The notes beneath the pieces were generated by a model that was not told where the DNA came from, did no database searches, and saw nothing but the letters and a program-made list of their open reading frames with translations. DNA of 64,000 bases from Desulfomicrobium escambiense DSM 10707 (GTDB lineage Bacteria > Desulfobacterota > Desulfovibrionia > Desulfovibrionales > Desulfomicrobiaceae): positions 124,001 through 188,000 of the forward strand of contig NZ_AUAR01000001.1 of assembly GCF_000428825.1 (NCBI RefSeq), in the 5' to 3' direction. Positions 61,222 through 64,000 of this stretch are shown here, piece after piece. Numbering within the stretch: position 1 is the stretch's first letter; each line of letters opens with the position of its first letter. A program made the translations under genes and the position numbers.

Positions 61222-62238
61222 GTGCGACCGACCATCCTCATTCTCGTCCTGCTCCTGCTGCCGCTGCCCCTGGCGGCCCAGACCGCGGTGCAGCAGGCCC
61301 GCCAGGCGGCCCAGGCGTCGACCGCGCAGGAAACGGCCACGGCCGGCCAGGCCGAGCAGGCCGTCCCGCCCGCGGAACATTCCGGCCACGACATGTCCGG
61401 TCATGTCGGTCACGACGCGGCCGCCGGGCAACCCGCTTCCGGGGCCGCCGCGGATCACTCCATGCACGCCGCCCCGGCCGAACCATCACAGGCGCCGCAT
61501 GTCCACCAGGAGCCAGCTCCGGCGGCTCAGGGGACGCAGGACGTCGGCGTGACGGAGAAGCTCGGCGGTCACATCGCCGCCGACGCCAGGTTTCTCGACG
61601 AAACGGGCCGGCCCGTGACCATCGGGCAGATCATCGACAAGCCGACCATCGTCGTGCCCATCTATTTCTCCTGTCCCAACGTCTGCGCCATCATCCAGAG
61701 CTCCCTGACGCAGGTCCTGCCCGACGTGACGCTCACGCCTGGCGTGGACTTCCAGGTGGTCAGCGTCAGCTTCGACGAGACGGACACGCCGGAGCTGGCC
61801 GCCAGCCAGCGCCGAAACTACCTGGCGGCCATGGACTTCAAGTACCCCGAGAGCGGCTGGCGCTTCCTGACGGGCGACGAGAAGAACATCCGCCTGCTGA
61901 CGGACTCCCTTGGTTTCGGCTTCCGCCGCTCGGGCAAGGATTTCCTGCATCCCGTGGTGGTCATGGCCGTGTCGCCCAAGGGCAAGATCGTGCGCTATCT
62001 CTACGGCACCAAGCCCCTGGCCTTCGACCTGACCATGGCCGCCACCGAGGCCGGGAAGGAGCAGGTCGGGCTGTCCGTCAAGCGCGTCCTGGCCTACTGC
62101 TTTTCCTACGACCCCGAGGGCAAGCGTTACGCGTTCAATTTCATGAAGATCACGGCCACAGGCATACTCGTCATCCTGGGCGTGCTCCTCGTCTCCCTGC
62201 TGCTGGCCGGCCGCAAGAAGCGCCGGCCTCGAAACTGA
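61222..62238 (+). CDS. SCO1/SenC-family copper chaperone with His-rich N-terminal region
   Basis: 338 aa from GTG 61222 (GAGG 5 nt upstream), giving a clean signal peptide (MRPTILILVLLLLPLPLAAQ). Residues about 50-96 are rich in His and Met (EHSGHDMSGHVGHD, DHSMHAAP, PHVHQ). The SCO domain follows with CPNVC (C151, C155) and the His ligand in DFLHPVV. A C-terminal membrane helix (about 312-332) ends in KKRRPRN. Delivers copper to the oxidase; the His-rich segment may be an extra metal store. 17 nt before coxA. Confidence 0.88.
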   Translation: MRPTILILVLLLLPLPLAAQTAVQQARQAAQASTAQETATAGQAEQAVPPAEHSGHDMSGHVGHDAAAGQPASGAAADHSMHAAPAEPSQAPHVHQEPAPAAQGTQDVGVTEKLGGHIAADARFLDETGRPVTIGQIIDKPTIVVPIYFSCPNVCAIIQSSLTQVLPDVTLTPGVDFQVVSVSFDETDTPELAASQRRNYLAAMDFKYPESGWRFLTGDEKNIRLLTDSLGFGFRRSGKDFLHPVVVMAVSPKGKIVRYLYGTKPLAFDLTMAATEAGKEQVGLSVKRVLAYCFSYDPEGKRYAFNFMKITATGILVILGVLLVSLLLAGRKKRRPRN

Positions 62239-62255
62239 TTTCCGGAGGTCCCCCG

Positions 62256-63867
<1,612 letters not shown>

Positions 63868-63875
<8 letters not shown>

Positions 63876-64000
63876 GCAGCACAAGGACTACCTGGGCGAC
63901 AAGTTCGGCATGTGGCTCTTCCTCTTCACGGAGATCCTGCTCTTCGGCGGGCTCTTCCTCCTGTACGCGATCTTCCTGCACCGCTACCCGGCCGAGTTCC
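63868..64000 (+). CDS. coxC: Cytochrome c oxidase subunit III, 5' part only
   Basis: 44 codons are visible to the window edge: MPEQHKDYLGDKFGMWLFLF then TEILLFGGLFLLYAIF, the first membrane helix of CoxC with its conserved WLFL-TE. Overlaps coxA by 8 nt. No subunit II lies between SCO and coxA, so it must be elsewhere, probably further downstream. Confidence 0.88.

Overview
The window is 64 kb of high-G+C DNA, densely coded on both strands, with no insertion sequence, phage or CRISPR array visible. The gene content points to a sulfate-reducing deltaproteobacterium of the Desulfovibrionales type (Desulfovibrio/Desulfomicrobium-like): hydroxylamine reductase Hcp, an NfnAB-type pair, selenium-dependent molybdenum-hydroxylase accessory genes, a UGA-encoded selenoprotein, many sigma-54 regulators, and a small cytochrome c beside an A2-type cytochrome oxidase. 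This placement is inferred from gene content, not from a marker-gene comparison.

Layout. 1-5.7 kb: the 5' part of a molybdenum hydroxylase gene, then an acyl-CoA/aryl ligase with a free-standing acyl carrier protein, facing an MFS exporter and a GNAT acyltransferase. 5.9-9.5 kb: a secreted Gly/Asn-repeat protein, a TPR/OmpA-like lipoprotein, and an ECF sigma / CBM48 membrane protein / exported protein operon. 9.9-15.0 kb: a DUF3313 lipoprotein, 6-phosphogluconolactonase and a pqiA-pqiA-pqiB-pqiC lipid-transport operon. 15.1-15.4 kb: a DsrE-family gene whose frame continues through a UGA followed by a textbook bacterial SECIS hairpin. 15.6-19.0 kb: two lipoproteins and a fatty-acid hydroxylase gene broken by an in-frame TGA. 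19.2-22.9 kb: a TetR-controlled MacB/DevC-type ABC exporter. 23.0-25.9 kb: a CBS protein, an HPP membrane protein and Hcp. 26.1-32.0 kb: an NtrC/AlgB-like regulator, then a KinB-like kinase, a Cys-rich protein and a KtrBA potassium uptake system behind a likely sigma-54 promoter. 32-37.5 kb: a YciA thioesterase, a GGDEF-hemerythrin protein and a hybrid kinase.

37.7-53.3 kb is the most coherent block. A ten-gene minus-strand operon (FAD, 2Fe-2S and Mo subunits, an outer-membrane protein, NfnA, NfnB, YqeB, YqeC, MocA, a MoeA-like protein) encodes a molybdenum hydroxylase with the accessory set known for labile-selenium (non-Sec) molybdenum hydroxylases. Just upstream lie a sensor kinase and sigma-54 response regulator, and a sigma-54-like promoter precedes the operon. 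Just downstream is a YeeE/YedE transporter pair bracketed by two 9-bp-period inverted repeat arrays. Together with the Sec-containing DsrE protein, this suggests that the organism uses selenium both as selenocysteine and as a molybdenum-site cofactor.

53.4-60.2 kb: HtpG, two tandem tRNA-His genes each with its own terminator, a VOC-family protein, MurA, a VKOR-thioredoxin membrane protein and a sigma-54 regulator with an altered GAFTGA loop. 60.5 kb to the end: two small c-type cytochromes, a His-rich SCO protein, CoxA of the A2 (YS-motif) type, and the start of subunit III. The sensor kinase at 51-53 kb carries a perfect 162-bp tandem duplication that doubles its phospho-acceptor His box.
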